Shown: positions 27,219 through 36,406 of the stretch, piece after piece
Layout: every line of letters starts with the position of its first letter
Numbering within the stretch: the stretch's first letter is position 1
NCBI RefSeq assembly: GCF_001050115.1
Contig: NZ_CP012024.1
Location: 2,522,001 to 2,586,000, forward strand
Direction: 5' to 3'
DNA length: 64,000 bases
DNA from: Bacillus smithii
GTDB lineage: Bacteria > Bacillota > Bacilli > Bacillales > DSM-4216
Position numbers and translations under genes: made by a program
Notes under the pieces: generated by a model
The model's database searches: none
Told to the model about the DNA's origin: nothing
What the model saw: only the letters and a program-made list of their open reading frames with translations

Positions 27219-28372
27219 AAAAAAAGGCCGTATTTATTTATTCAGACGATCTATTAACTTATAAATTCCATAATCAGCATCCGTTCAATCAATTTAGAAT
27301 CACTTTGACAATAGATTTATTGCAAAGCATTGACGCCTTAAAAGAAGAACATATCATTCCGCCGCGGATCGCCACCGAAAAAGAGCTTACCCTCATCCAC
27401 GATCCCTCTTATATTCAAGCGGTAAAAAAAGCCGGAGAAGGACAACTATCCCCGGATATTGCCGAAGGATATGGGCTCGGCACGGAGGATACTCCCATTT
27501 TTAAAGGCATGCATGAAGCAAGCGCTCTGTTGGTAGGAGGAACATTAACAGCCGTTGATTGGGTCATGACCGACAAAGCCGAACATGCCGTTCACTTAGG
27601 CGGAGGGCTGCATCATGGATTTCGCGGAAAAGCTTCCGGTTTTTGCATCTACAATGATAGTTCTGTCGCTATCCAGTATTTGCTGGAAAAATATCATGCC
27701 AGGGTTTTGTATGTAGACACCGATGCTCATCATGGCGATGGTGTGCAATGGTCTTTTTATGATGATCCAAATGTTTGTACGTTGTCCATCCACGAAACGG
27801 GAAGGTATTTATTCCCGGGCACTGGAAATATCAACGAGAGGGGAAACGGAAAAGGCTACGGCTATTCCTTCAACATCCCTTTGGATGCTTTCACTGAAGA
27901 TGAATCTTGGCTCCATGCGTATGAAACAGCCATTTGGGAAGTCGCGGCCTATTTTAAACCGGATGTGATTTTGACACAAAACGGTGCGGATGCCCACTAT
28001 TATGATCCTTTGACCCACTTATCGACTACCATGAAAATTTATGAACGCATTCCTAAAATGGCCCACGCCATTGCCCATCAATATTGCGACGGCCGCTGGA
28101 TTGCCGTAGGGGGTGGGGGATATGATATTTGGAGAGTCGTTCCCCGGGCATGGTCCCGAATTTGGCTGGAGATGACCGACAATAATCATTTTAACGGTCC
28201 TTTACCAGAAAAATGGATATCGAAGTGGTCGAAAAAATCGCCTGTTCCATTGCCTGCTGCTTGGGAAGACCCTGAAGGAATCTACAAACCCATTCCCCGT
28301 AAACAGGAAATTACGGAAAAAAACCGCCTAACCGTAGAAAAAGCACTTTACCCGCTGCGTCATGAACATTAA
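27215..28372 (+). CDS. acuC: Protein deacetylase AcuC (histone deacetylase family)
   Basis: 385 residues of the class I/II HDAC fold. The zinc and charge-relay motifs are visible: LGGGLHHGFRGKASGFC, YVDTDAHHGDGVQ and TQNGADAHYYDPL. It removes the acetyl group from AcsA and reactivates it. The ATG at 27215 overlaps the acuB stop (ATGA) with no strong ribosome binding site of its own, so translation depends on acuB. An upstream ATG at 27188 has no better site. Confidence 0.95.
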   Translation: MKKKAVFIYSDDLLTYKFHNQHPFNQFRITLTIDLLQSIDALKEEHIIPPRIATEKELTLIHDPSYIQAVKKAGEGQLSPDIAEGYGLGTEDTPIFKGMHEASALLVGGTLTAVDWVMTDKAEHAVHLGGGLHHGFRGKASGFCIYNDSSVAIQYLLEKYHARVLYVDTDAHHGDGVQWSFYDDPNVCTLSIHETGRYLFPGTGNINERGNGKGYGYSFNIPLDAFTEDESWLHAYETAIWEVAAYFKPDVILTQNGADAHYYDPLTHLSTTMKIYERIPKMAHAIAHQYCDGRWIAVGGGGYDIWRVVPRAWSRIWLEMTDNNHFNGPLPEKWISKWSKKSPVPLPAAWEDPEGIYKPIPRKQEITEKNRLTVEKALYPLRHEH

Positions 28373-28590
28373 ACGAAACCGTCAGTTGATAAAAAATATT
28401 ATTCGAATTTTCATTTTTTTAAACAAGAACCAATCAAAAACACCTATCCGACTGGCGGAACAGGTGCTATGTTTCTTCTTATGAGCATTAGATCACTATT
28501 TTATTTGTCTCTTGTGAATGGAGTTGAATATGGTCCCTGCTTTCCTCTTGATTGAAAGAAGCAAGGGGAAATTATATTCCTAAATGCAAT

Positions 28591-28641
28591 AGGTCCAACA
28601 ATAACCAGCGACGGAGATCGTGGCTGGCTATTGTTGGACCT
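28591..28641. terminator. Long near-perfect hairpin between acuC and ccpA
   Basis: 23-base arms (AGGTCCAACAATA then CCAGC) pair with two mismatches around a short loop. It touches the ccpA stop. On the plus strand TTATTTTG follows; on the minus strand the tail is less T-rich. It can end both convergent transcripts. Confidence 0.7.
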
Positions 28642-29639
28642 TATTTTGTAGAATTCCGTTTTTCAATTCGGTGTGGCAGTATAACAATATGGTCTTTCAC
28701 TTCCTCTTTGTTCATATATTTTGTCAGCAGCCTCATCGCAACAGCTCCGATGTCGTAAAGCGGCTGTACGACAGCTGTTAATTTCGGTCGAACCATCACC
28801 GATAGCTTTGTACTTTCGAAACTAACGATTTCCAGATCATCCGGAATATGAACACCGTCATCTTGCGCTCCATGAACAACGCCTAATGCCATTTCATCGT
28901 TGCTGACAAAAATAGCGGTCGGCTTTTCTGCATTTTCCCGGAATTTTCCCCAAGCTTCCATTCCGGAGTCATATGTGTAGTCCCCTTCAAACAGCCATTC
29001 TTCTTTCCAAGAAATACCGGCATCTTTCAAGGCCTCTTTATAACCTTCGAATATAAATTCCTTGCTGATGGTGTTGTTGAAAGGTGCAGCCACAAAACCG
29101 ATACGTTTATGCCCTTTTTTCGTCAGCATTTCAACGGCTTCATAAGCGGCCCGTTTATAGTCGATATTAACAGAAGGGATTTGATTGGATTGTTCAACGG
29201 ATCCCGCCAGAACGATCGGTACAGACGAACGTTCAAATTCCTTTACATGTTCTTCTGTGATGGTCCCGCTCATAAACACGATCCCATCCACTTGTTTGCC
29301 AAGCATCGTGTTTAAAAGACGAATCTCTTTCTCTTTATTTTGATCGGAATTGCTCAAAATAATGTTGTAATTATACATGGTGGCAATATCTTCAATTCCT
29401 CGGGCCAGTTCCGCATGAAAAATATGGGAAATGTCGGGAATGATCACACCGACTGTTGTCGTTTTTTTGCTGGCCAGCCCTCTAGCTACCGCATTCGGAC
29501 GATAGCCCAATCTTTCGATCACTTCCAACACTTTTTTTCTTGTCGTTGGTTTCACGTTGGGATTTCCGTTCACCACCCTTGAAACCGTCGCCATGGAAAC
29601 ATTCGCTTCTCTTGCTACATCATATATCGTAACAGTCAC
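28641..29639 (-). CDS. ccpA: Catabolite control protein A
   Basis: 332 residues, LacI/GalR family. The HTH and hinge ([20 protein letters not shown] and [14 protein letters not shown]) are almost identical to B. subtilis CcpA, as is [13 protein letters not shown]. It binds cre sites together with HPr-Ser-P to mediate carbon catabolite control. Start chosen is the GTG at 29639, 11 bases after AAGGAG and matching the B. subtilis N-terminus; a GTG at 29651 lies too close to that site. The motPS genes found between acuC and ccpA in B. subtilis are absent. Confidence 0.96.
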   Translation of the reverse strand: MTVTIYDVAREANVSMATVSRVVNGNPNVKPTTRKKVLEVIERLGYRPNAVARGLASKKTTTVGVIIPDISHIFHAELARGIEDIATMYNYNIILSNSDQNKEKEIRLLNTMLGKQVDGIVFMSGTITEEHVKEFERSSVPIVLAGSVEQSNQIPSVNIDYKRAAYEAVEMLTKKGHKRIGFVAAPFNNTISKEFIFEGYKEALKDAGISWKEEWLFEGDYTYDSGMEAWGKFRENAEKPTAIFVSNDEMALGVVHGAQDDGVHIPDDLEIVSFESTKLSVMVRPKLTAVVQPLYDIGAVAMRLLTKYMNKEEVKDHIVILPHRIEKRNSTK

Positions 29640-29974
29640 TGCATTTCCCACTCCTTCATACTTTTCCTCTTATTTCTATTATATTAAAACCTAGGAAATA
29701 AAAAGCTTTTCTTGTAAAAAACTTTGTGAAATTGTTTACGAACTGGTCTCGTTCTCCTATAATACCTTAAATTCCTCTCATTATGCAATGAAAAGTAAAG
29801 CGATTTTTCCGCAAAGTCCATTCAAGAAACTCTTATCGCTATAGTTGAATGCATGATCCCGACAATCATCCAGCCTTTCCTCTCTAGTGTTTTGTAATAT
29901 CTCCATTTCATCTTCATTATAGCCTTTTCTTTTCTCCCTTTCTTATTATTTTTCCAAAAACGACATATTCTAAT
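29640..29974. other. Intergenic region upstream of ccpA
   Basis: No gene seen. It holds the ccpA promoter region and A/T-rich sequence; TTGTTTACGAACTGGTC near 29732 is the only motif that catches the eye. Confidence 0.35.
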
Positions 29975-30022
29975 AAAAAAGTCTGATTCAACATGGTATG
30001 TCCTACCAGTTGAATCAGACTG
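29975..30022 (-). terminator. Terminator after aroA
   Basis: AGTCTGATTCAAC plus TGGTA pair with the mirrored arm ending at 30021 (one bulged A). Six T follow on the minus strand. Confidence 0.9.
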
Positions 30023-30084
30023 CTGTACGCTTATTCTAGTCTAAGTGCCATCGTTTTCCTCTGCAAATAAGAAAGGTCTACTTT

Positions 30085-31161
30085 CTATGCTTTGACAGGA
30101 ACGGCTTTTAAAATTTCATTGTAAAATTCGTCGAATTGTTTTAAATCCATTTGTTGAGCGGAATCAGACAACGCCACTGCCGGATCTGGATGAACTTCCG
30201 CCATCACACCGTCTGCTCCAATGGCTAAAGCTGCTTTTGCAGCCGGAAGCAAGAGGTCGCGCCGGCCCGTAGAATGAGTTACGTCTACAAAGACCGGCAA
30301 GTGCGTTTCTTGTTTTAATATTGGCACTGCCGTAATATCTAATGTATTGCGAGTCGCTCTTTCATAAGTGCGAATTCCGCGTTCACAGAGTATAATTTGT
30401 TCGTTTCCTCTCGACATTATATATTCTGCTGCATACATGAACTCTTGCAAAGTAGCGGAAAGCCCCCGTTTTAGCAGAACCGGTTTTTTCACAGAGCCTG
30501 CCGCTTTCAAAAGTTCAAAGTTTTGCATATTGCGGGCTCCGATTTGAATGACGTCCACGTAATCTAGCGCCATTTCAATATGAGCCGGATTGACGATTTC
30601 TGTGACGACTGCCAGTTGAAATTCGTCTGCGATTTGCTTTAATATTTTTAATCCATCTAACCCAAGTCCTTGGAAATCATATGGAGAAGTGCGTGGTTTA
30701 AACGCCCCTCCACGAATAAGCTTTAATCCTTTGTTCTTTATGGATTGAGCCACTTCCGCTACTTGCTCATACGATTCAACGGCACATGGACCGAATACAA
30801 ACGTCGGCTGACCCGTGCCTACTAATTCACCGTTAATTTCAATAACCGTATCTTCCGGTTTTTTCTTACGTGAAACAAGCAAAGCTTTCCGATGATCATC
30901 TTCCTGCAGTTCCAAGCTCGCTTTAAAAATTTCTTTAAAAATATGCTCGATAGTAGAGTTTTCAAACGGTCCGTCATTTCGCTCAATAATCGTGTTCAAC
31001 ATTTTTCTTTCGCGAACCGGATCGTATTTGTTCACCCCTTGCGGCAATTTCGCACGTCCAATTTCTTGAACAATTTTGGCACGTTCATTAATCAATTCGA
31101 GCAATTTTAAATTAATTTCATCCACTCTTTGTCTTAATTGTTCGAGCTCTTGATTTCCCAC
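30085..31161 (-). CDS. aroA: DAHP synthase fused to chorismate mutase (AroA/AroG)
   Basis: 358 residues, equal to the B. subtilis bifunctional enzyme. Residues 1-90 are an AroQ-type chorismate mutase ([21 protein letters not shown]). The rest is a KDO8P-type DAHP synthase with [31 protein letters not shown] and [11 protein letters not shown]. It catalyses the first shikimate step, with the mutase domain serving as allosteric sensor for chorismate and prephenate. Start is the GTG at 31161 behind AAGGG; the longer frame has no support. Monocistronic with its own promoter. Confidence 0.96.
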   Translation of the reverse strand: MGNQELEQLRQRVDEINLKLLELINERAKIVQEIGRAKLPQGVNKYDPVRERKMLNTIIERNDGPFENSTIEHIFKEIFKASLELQEDDHRKALLVSRKKKPEDTVIEINGELVGTGQPTFVFGPCAVESYEQVAEVAQSIKNKGLKLIRGGAFKPRTSPYDFQGLGLDGLKILKQIADEFQLAVVTEIVNPAHIEMALDYVDVIQIGARNMQNFELLKAAGSVKKPVLLKRGLSATLQEFMYAAEYIMSRGNEQIILCERGIRTYERATRNTLDITAVPILKQETHLPVFVDVTHSTGRRDLLLPAAKAALAIGADGVMAEVHPDPAVALSDSAQQMDLKQFDEFYNEILKAVPVKA

Positions 31162-31279
31162 GACCTTCAATCCCTTCTCAATTTGCTGAATATTTTTTAG
31201 TTTATGATGACACCTAGCAAAAGTGAATTCCCAGCCCTTCACTGGTATAAGTTTTATCACCGGCGATAATTTAGTGATA

Positions 31280-31308
31280 ATTATAAATCATATATTTTAA
31301 ATTGTCAC
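31280..31308 (-). promoter_or_regulatory. Promoter of aroA
   Basis: GTGACA (31303-31308), 17 bases, TATAAT (31280-31285) on the minus strand, 119 bases before the GTG start. Confidence 0.7.
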
Positions 31309-31400
31309 GAAAAATTTGCTTCAACAATTAAACGCTTTTAAGCGATAAAGTATTCTGTATAAAAACTGGATAATACGCCTTTATTGATAAAAACTTTTAA

Positions 31401-31492
31401 CCGTTAGAGATAAACTACGATTAGCGGCAGCTTCAAAATCTCTTACGGTTCAAAACGAAGCTGGACACCCCGCCGCTAACGGCAGAAATGCC
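31401..31492. repeat. Nested inverted repeats between aroA and brxC
   Basis: TTAGCGG (31421) pairs with CCGCTAA (31473), CAGCTTC (31428) with GAAGCTG (31457), and CCGTTAG (31401) with CTAACGG (31476) as a competitor. No T-run follows on the minus strand. Function unknown. The rest of the 412-base gap holds only the aroA promoter. Confidence 0.5.
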
Positions 31493-31573
31493 GGTTTTAT
31501 TTATGAATATTATGAAAATAACGGCCAGCATGCTCATGACCGCAGCAAAAACAGACTGGAAATTCCACTGAAT

Positions 31574-31888
31574 CTAAATTTTTGCCAATGTGTCAGCCGT
31601 GATTTGGTAGTGAGAATCATACCATACCGGACGCTGATTAATGAAAAGGAAGGCTTGTGGCGACTCATGTTGGATTCCAAATTTTCGAGCGATGTAATTG
31701 GATAGCTCCCGGGATTCTTGGACAGCTAAAAAATACCCCTTTTCTCTTGGATGTTCGCGCAAAAATTGGTCCATTTCTCGATAAGCATGAGCACTTATGG
31801 GACACGTCAGACTATGCTTTAAAAAGAACACGCGTGGTTCCCTTGTCAGCAATTGTTCAAACTGTTCAATGGTTTCTATTTTATTCAT
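31574..31888 (-). CDS. brxC: Monothiol bacilliredoxin BrxC (YtxJ)
   Basis: 104 residues, thioredoxin-like fold. The single cysteine in HSLTCPISAHAY is the monothiol site; the second CXXC cysteine is replaced by serine. YtxJ-type proteins remove bacillithiol from proteins after oxidative stress. The ATG at 31888 follows AAAGGTGATGATT. In B. subtilis it is the third gene of the general-stress operon ytxGHJ; here a terminator stands between ytxH and this gene. Confidence 0.88.
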   Translation of the reverse strand: MNKIETIEQFEQLLTREPRVFFLKHSLTCPISAHAYREMDQFLREHPREKGYFLAVQESRELSNYIARKFGIQHESPQAFLFINQRPVWYDSHYQITADTLAKI

Positions 31889-32010
31889 AATCATCACCTT
31901 TGCAATCATTATTGGAAGGCAGCCAGCCTTTTTATACAAAGAAAGCCGATCACATGAATTTTAAATACCGTCATCACTTGATAGACTCATATAACAAAAA
32001 ACTAGTTTGA

Positions 32011-32050
32011 CAAAAAAAGAGGGTGAAAACATCATACCATTTCACCGCTC
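32011..32050 (-). terminator. Terminator between ytxH and brxC
   Basis: GGTGAAA pairs with TTTCACC, extended by GAG/CTC with a mismatch, and seven T follow on the minus strand. Confidence 0.8.
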
Positions 32051-32060
32051 CCACATCAAA

Positions 32061-32540
32061 TTAATCGTTTTTATTAACCGATTTTTCAGTTTTTTCAAAC
32101 GCCTGTTTCGTTTCTTCCAGTTTTTTGCTTACTTCGTCTAAAGTTTGGCCATTCTGTGATTGAAATCGTTGGCTCACTTTATCTGCCATCTGAATCGTTT
32201 TTTCTTTCGCATTGGATGTGATCGTTTGAATTTTGCCTGCCATTTCACCGGATTTTGATTGCACCGTTTTGGATAAATGTTCCGCCTTATCTTTTGTAGC
32301 TGAAGCTAATTCACTGCTTTTTTCTTTTGCTGAACATGTCCATTGTATTCCTTTTTCTTTGGCTAATTCTACCCAACTAGACGCTTTTTCTTTAAAAACA
32401 TCTGCTTGTCCGGTTAAATTCCTTCTTAATTCTCTTCCAGATTTGGGGGCGAGAATCAAGGCGGCTGCAGCTCCAATGACTCCTCCGACAAATGCACCGG
32501 CTAAAAATCCGCATGAGTTTCTTTTTTCTTTATTTTCCAC
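32061..32540 (-). CDS. ytxH: YtxH domain general-stress protein
   Basis: 159 residues. A glycine-rich N-terminal membrane segment (FLAGAFVGGVIGAAAALILAP) followed by KSGRELRR is the YtxH signature. The rest is a charged helical tail with LEA-like repeats (KEKASSWVELAKEKG). Function is unknown; it is linked to sigma-B and sigma-H stress control in B. subtilis. The GTG at 32540 follows AAGGAG with eight-base spacing. Confidence 0.88.
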   Translation of the reverse strand: MENKEKRNSCGFLAGAFVGGVIGAAAALILAPKSGRELRRNLTGQADVFKEKASSWVELAKEKGIQWTCSAKEKSSELASATKDKAEHLSKTVQSKSGEMAGKIQTITSNAKEKTIQMADKVSQRFQSQNGQTLDEVSKKLEETKQAFEKTEKSVNKND

Positions 32541-32583
32541 ATTCCTCACTCCTTTTCATATTGCAGGATGGAAAAAGCGGGCA

Positions 32584-33066
32584 TTAATTTCTAGCCCTCT
32601 CTATCGAACCGCGGCTTTCAGATACGGTGTTATTCTGTGTTTGGGCAGCCGGCGACTCTTCTTTACGCTTCCATTTATCCAATACTTGTTTGACGACTTG
32701 ACTCCATTGGACCGCCTGTGAAATTTTATTCTGATTCTTTTCTAATTGCGACCCTACCGTCGTTGTGATTTTTTTCAAAGATTGATTGAACGTCTCAATC
32801 GAACTGCCAATGCCTTTCACTGCGTAAACGACCGAATTCAGTTCTTTCGTTTTTTCCCCAATATTCTCAGCCAACTCATTCGTTTTATGTAAAAGTTCAG
32901 CCGTTTCTTGGGTGACTCCTTTCAACTGGCTTTCCAAGCCATCCAACATTTTTGATACACTGTTTAAAGTACTGTCAACCGACCTTAATGTTCTGGATAC
33001 ACTAAGAGCCAAAATAAGAAATGCAACAGCGATCACCGCCACACTTACGTACAAAATGACAATCAC
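32584..33066 (-). CDS. ytxG: DUF948 general-stress protein (YtxG)
   Basis: 160 residues. An N-terminal membrane anchor (VILYVSVAVIAVAFLILALS) is followed by a long amphipathic, heptad-rich region like a chemoreceptor signalling helix (LLHKTNELAENIGEKTKELN). First gene of ytxGH. The GTG at 33066 lies eight bases after GAGGAGG; the earlier GTG is too close. Upstream at about 33140, GAAGGATT fits a sigma-H -35, but the -10 is weak; no clear sigma-B promoter was found. Confidence 0.85.
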   Translation of the reverse strand: MIVILYVSVAVIAVAFLILALSVSRTLRSVDSTLNSVSKMLDGLESQLKGVTQETAELLHKTNELAENIGEKTKELNSVVYAVKGIGSSIETFNQSLKKITTTVGSQLEKNQNKISQAVQWSQVVKQVLDKWKRKEESPAAQTQNNTVSESRGSIERARN

Positions 33067-33834
33067 TTTAAACACCTCCTCAACTTATTGTTCATTGAAT
33101 TTCGGCGAAAAAATGAAACTTCTAAAATATACTTCTTTTTCGCGAATCCTTCATAAATTTTACTATTTCTTTTAGGGAGGCGTCAATTTCATCATCAAGA
33201 TTCGCTATAATCTGATGACCATTCTATTTTATGGATTTTATGAGACTATAAAGTAGAGTCGAGCCTTATCCAATGAATAAATCGAGGAGTTTTTCCAATG
33301 TTGCATCCACCTATATCAAGCTGCAGCGTAAGTGTGGCCGGAACTTGTAACAGATTATTACGAAACCGATGTTTTTAAACAAACGGACTCATCGTTTTTT
33401 AGAAGAATGAAGAAAAATCTACAGATGGCAACAAAAGGGATATGCACTGGAGAAACATGCAAGTCCATATCATACTGCATTTCGAAGAGGATATTTGCCA
33501 CATCATTCAATGAAACATGCAAAATAGAAGTTTTCAAAACGGAAAACGATTTCTTTTTATGTTTGAATGGGCTTCAATTCCATTACTGACAAGAATAAAA
33601 ACGCATCTTTTAGCGAGAAATAAATGTTCAAAATCCCTTTTTAAAAAGCGCCGGCTTTCTTCGGCAGCCATACTACAAACAATTCTCCTATCAGCGGTCG
33701 AAAAACGGTGTGATAGAATTTCAATTTACATGGTCTATAATAGAGTACCGGCCAACCCCTGCGTGGGGAAGTCCCTTGCTTTTTCTTGTCAAAATTCTTA
33801 CGAAAGTCTTCTTGCTTTTCTAAAAACATTCAAG
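33067..33834. other. Gene-poor region between ytxG and the SDR gene
   Basis: About 770 bases without a recognisable gene. One small frame, 33298-33378 on the plus strand (26 residues, four cysteines, MLHPPISSCSVSV...), sits eight bases after GAGGAG and could be translated. The rest has only unlikely frames. A CCCC-TGCG-GGGG hairpin lies near 33757-33768. Confidence 0.4.
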
Positions 33835-34620
33835 CTAATTTGACTCGTCAAATAAAAACACCGGCTGCTTCAACCACTGCCCCCCGTCTAAAGATATGCA
33901 TTCTCCATTTAAATAAGAAGCTTTGTCTGAAACCATAAAAGCAGCCAAAGCAGCGATTTCTTCCGGCGTTCCTAATCGTTTCAACGGCACGCTGTCGATA
34001 ACCTTTCTTTCCGTCTCCTCAGAATCCAACAGCTTGTCTGCTCCTCCTGTTCGTTCAATAGGACCGGGAGCTATGGCATTTACCCGAATGCCGTATTTGG
34101 TGCCCCACTCTACCGCAAGCGTTCTAGTGAGCGAGAGAACCCCGGCCTTCGCCGCAGCGGAATGAACCACCCCTGGGCCTGCCTGCCAAGCGTAATTCGC
34201 AACCATATTCAGAACATTACCTTTGCTGTTCGTTTCGATCCAATATTTTCCTACCGCTCTTGTACAATAAAAGGTTCCATTTAAGACAATATCCACCACC
34301 GCTTTCCAGCCATTGACGGATAATTTTTCTGCCGGACAAATGAAATTTCCTGCGGCATTGTTCACTAAAACATCAATTCTTCCAAACTTTTGATCCGTTT
34401 CTCGGACCATTTTATCTACATCATCCGGATTTCTGACATCCATGGCAATCGTCAATATCTCACTATTTCCCTGTGATTCTATCTCTTTTTTTGCCTGCTC
34501 CAGCCTTTCAACATTTCTTCCTGTAATAACGACTTTCGCTCCTTCTTGAAAAAAATGTTTCGCCATATATTTTCCCATCCCATTTGATCCGCCTGTTATG
34601 ATCACAACACGATCTTTCAA
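33835..34620 (-). CDS. fadH: 2,4-dienoyl-CoA reductase-like SDR
   Basis: 261 residues. The NADP-binding ITGGSNGMGKYMA and NNAAGNF are classical SDR. The normal YxxxK is replaced: Ser and Lys in HSAAAKAG with a Tyr exactly 11 residues before the Ser (NYAWQAGPG). That spacing is the active-site pattern of mammalian-type 2,4-dienoyl-CoA reductase, so a role in unsaturated fatty acid beta-oxidation is inferred. Start is a TTG behind AAGGGGGGATAGAG. B. subtilis keeps its homologue (ykuF/fadH) elsewhere, so the gene is relocated here. It ends without a clear terminator. Confidence 0.82.
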   Translation of the reverse strand: MKDRVVIITGGSNGMGKYMAKHFFQEGAKVVITGRNVERLEQAKKEIESQGNSEILTIAMDVRNPDDVDKMVRETDQKFGRIDVLVNNAAGNFICPAEKLSVNGWKAVVDIVLNGTFYCTRAVGKYWIETNSKGNVLNMVANYAWQAGPGVVHSAAAKAGVLSLTRTLAVEWGTKYGIRVNAIAPGPIERTGGADKLLDSEETERKVIDSVPLKRLGTPEEIAALAAFMVSDKASYLNGECISLDGGQWLKQPVFLFDESN

Positions 34621-34707
34621 CTCTATCCCCCCTTGTTTAAATAGAAAGAATAATCAGACAATTTTTATTTTACCATACTTTAAAATGAACTGAAAGGCCG
34701 ATCATCT

Positions 34708-34787
34708 AAAAAAAGAGCAGACTTAAAGCCTGCCGCCTCCTAACGCCATCCCAGCGTGGAGAAAAGGCCGGGCTCTAAGTCAGCTCT
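34708..34787 (-). terminator. Branched terminator after murC
   Basis: AGAGC plus GACTTA and GCC pair over a long distance with their complements at 34714-34730. A smaller CGCTGGGATGGCG hairpin sits inside. Seven T follow on the minus strand. Confidence 0.75.
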
Positions 34788-34832
34788 AAAACATTCAGAC
34801 TTCCTAATCGATGACTATCATGACATCATTGT

Positions 34833-36146
34833 CTATTTTTTCAAAGTGTTGCTTAGCAGCTTTTCATAGGCAAGCTGGAATTTTTGAATATCTCCCGCTC
34901 CCATAAAGATGAGAACCGCATTTTCATGCTTTAAGAGCGGAGACGTGTCTTCTTCTTCAATAATTTGCGCTCCTGAAATCCGCTCTTGAAGATCTTTTAC
35001 AGACAGTTTGCCATGGTTTTCACGCGCTGAACCGAAAATTTCGCATAAATAAACAGAATCAGCTTCATTAAGGCTTTGAGCAAAATCATTTAAGAAGGCC
35101 TGAGTTCTTGAAAACGTATGAGGCTGAAAAATGGCCACAATTTCCCGATCAGGATATTTTTGACGTGCAGCATGAATCGTTGCCTTGATTTCCGTTGGAT
35201 GGTGTGCATAGTCATCAATAATGATTTGCGTTCCCATTTTTTTCTCGGTAAATCTTCTTTTGACCCCTTCAAAAGTAAGAAGCCGTTCTTTGACGATTTC
35301 CGTATCAATATTTTCATATTGGCAAACAGCTATTACTCCGAGAGCATTTAAAACGTTATGGTCGCCAAACAAGGGAATTTCAAAAGAGCCATAAAACGTA
35401 TTTCTTACAAATACATCAAATGTCGTACCATTTTTTGTATGCTTAATATTTCGAGCTTGGAAGTCGTTCTCTTCGCCAAAGCCATAATACACAACGGGAA
35501 CTTTCGCTTGAATTTTTTGTAACAGTTCATCATCACCGTAAGCAAAAATGGCTTTATTCACTTGCATCGCCATTTGCTGGAAGGCAGAAAAAACATCATC
35601 GATATTCGCAAAATAATCAGGATGGTCAAAATCGATATTGGTCATAATGGCGTAGTCGGGATAATAGGATAAGAAATGGCGCCGATACTCACAAGCTTCA
35701 AAAACAAAATATTCGGCGTCCTTAACGCCTTTCCCAGTACCATCACCGATTAAATAAGAAGTAGGTTTTGCCCCGCCAATGACATGCGCCATTAACCCTG
35801 TCGTCGATGTTTTCCCGTGAGCGCCTGCCACAGCAATGCTTGTAAACTTGCGGGCAAATTCCCCTAAAAATTTATGGTAACGGATTACCGGCAATCCAAG
35901 TTTTAACGCTTCTTGAATTTCTTCATGTGTGTCAGGAAATGCATTTCCCGCTATAACCGTTAAACCAGGTTTAATGTTGTCTTTACTGAAGGGATAAATC
36001 GGAATTCCGGCATCTTCCAGAGCTTTTTGAGTAAAAAAGTATTTTTCAATGTCAGAACCCTGCACCTTATAGCCCTTATCGAACAAAATTTGAGCGAGGG
36101 CGCTCATCCCCGATCCTTTAATTCCTACAAAGTGATATGTTGTCAT
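34833..36146 (-). CDS. murC: UDP-N-acetylmuramate--L-alanine ligase MurC
   Basis: 437 residues. It adds L-alanine to UDP-MurNAc in peptidoglycan synthesis. [16 protein letters not shown] is the N-terminal UDP-binding loop, [14 protein letters not shown] the ATP P-loop, [10 protein letters not shown] the metal site and [10 protein letters not shown] the C-terminal domain motif. The start follows GGAGGGTCTGTT. It lies downstream of sftA as in B. subtilis. Confidence 0.97.
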   Translation of the reverse strand: MTTYHFVGIKGSGMSALAQILFDKGYKVQGSDIEKYFFTQKALEDAGIPIYPFSKDNIKPGLTVIAGNAFPDTHEEIQEALKLGLPVIRYHKFLGEFARKFTSIAVAGAHGKTSTTGLMAHVIGGAKPTSYLIGDGTGKGVKDAEYFVFEACEYRRHFLSYYPDYAIMTNIDFDHPDYFANIDDVFSAFQQMAMQVNKAIFAYGDDELLQKIQAKVPVVYYGFGEENDFQARNIKHTKNGTTFDVFVRNTFYGSFEIPLFGDHNVLNALGVIAVCQYENIDTEIVKERLLTFEGVKRRFTEKKMGTQIIIDDYAHHPTEIKATIHAARQKYPDREIVAIFQPHTFSRTQAFLNDFAQSLNEADSVYLCEIFGSARENHGKLSVKDLQERISGAQIIEEEDTSPLLKHENAVLIFMGAGDIQKFQLAYEKLLSNTLKK

Positions 36147-36406
36147 AACAGACCCTCCAACAATCGTCTATCAATAAGCATTATATGTAATTTTGGTTCC
36201 CTTTGCTCAAAATGGATAATGAGCTTTTCATATTGAAACATTATAGCACTTTTTCAGGCTCGTGACTATTAATAGGATTTTTCCTTTTTTCTTGTCTTTG
36301 TTTCAATCCATTTTCACGACCTTAATTTTCAAAAAGAATGTTTCATGGCTCATTCAAGATTTAAAATCATCGCAAATGAGCCGCTTTTTTGTTTTGAAAG
36401 CACGCA

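Noticed and set aside
33110-33160. Sigma-B promoter for ytxGH
   Set aside because: No GTTT...GGGTAT pair with correct spacing was found; only a half-good sigma-H-like site.
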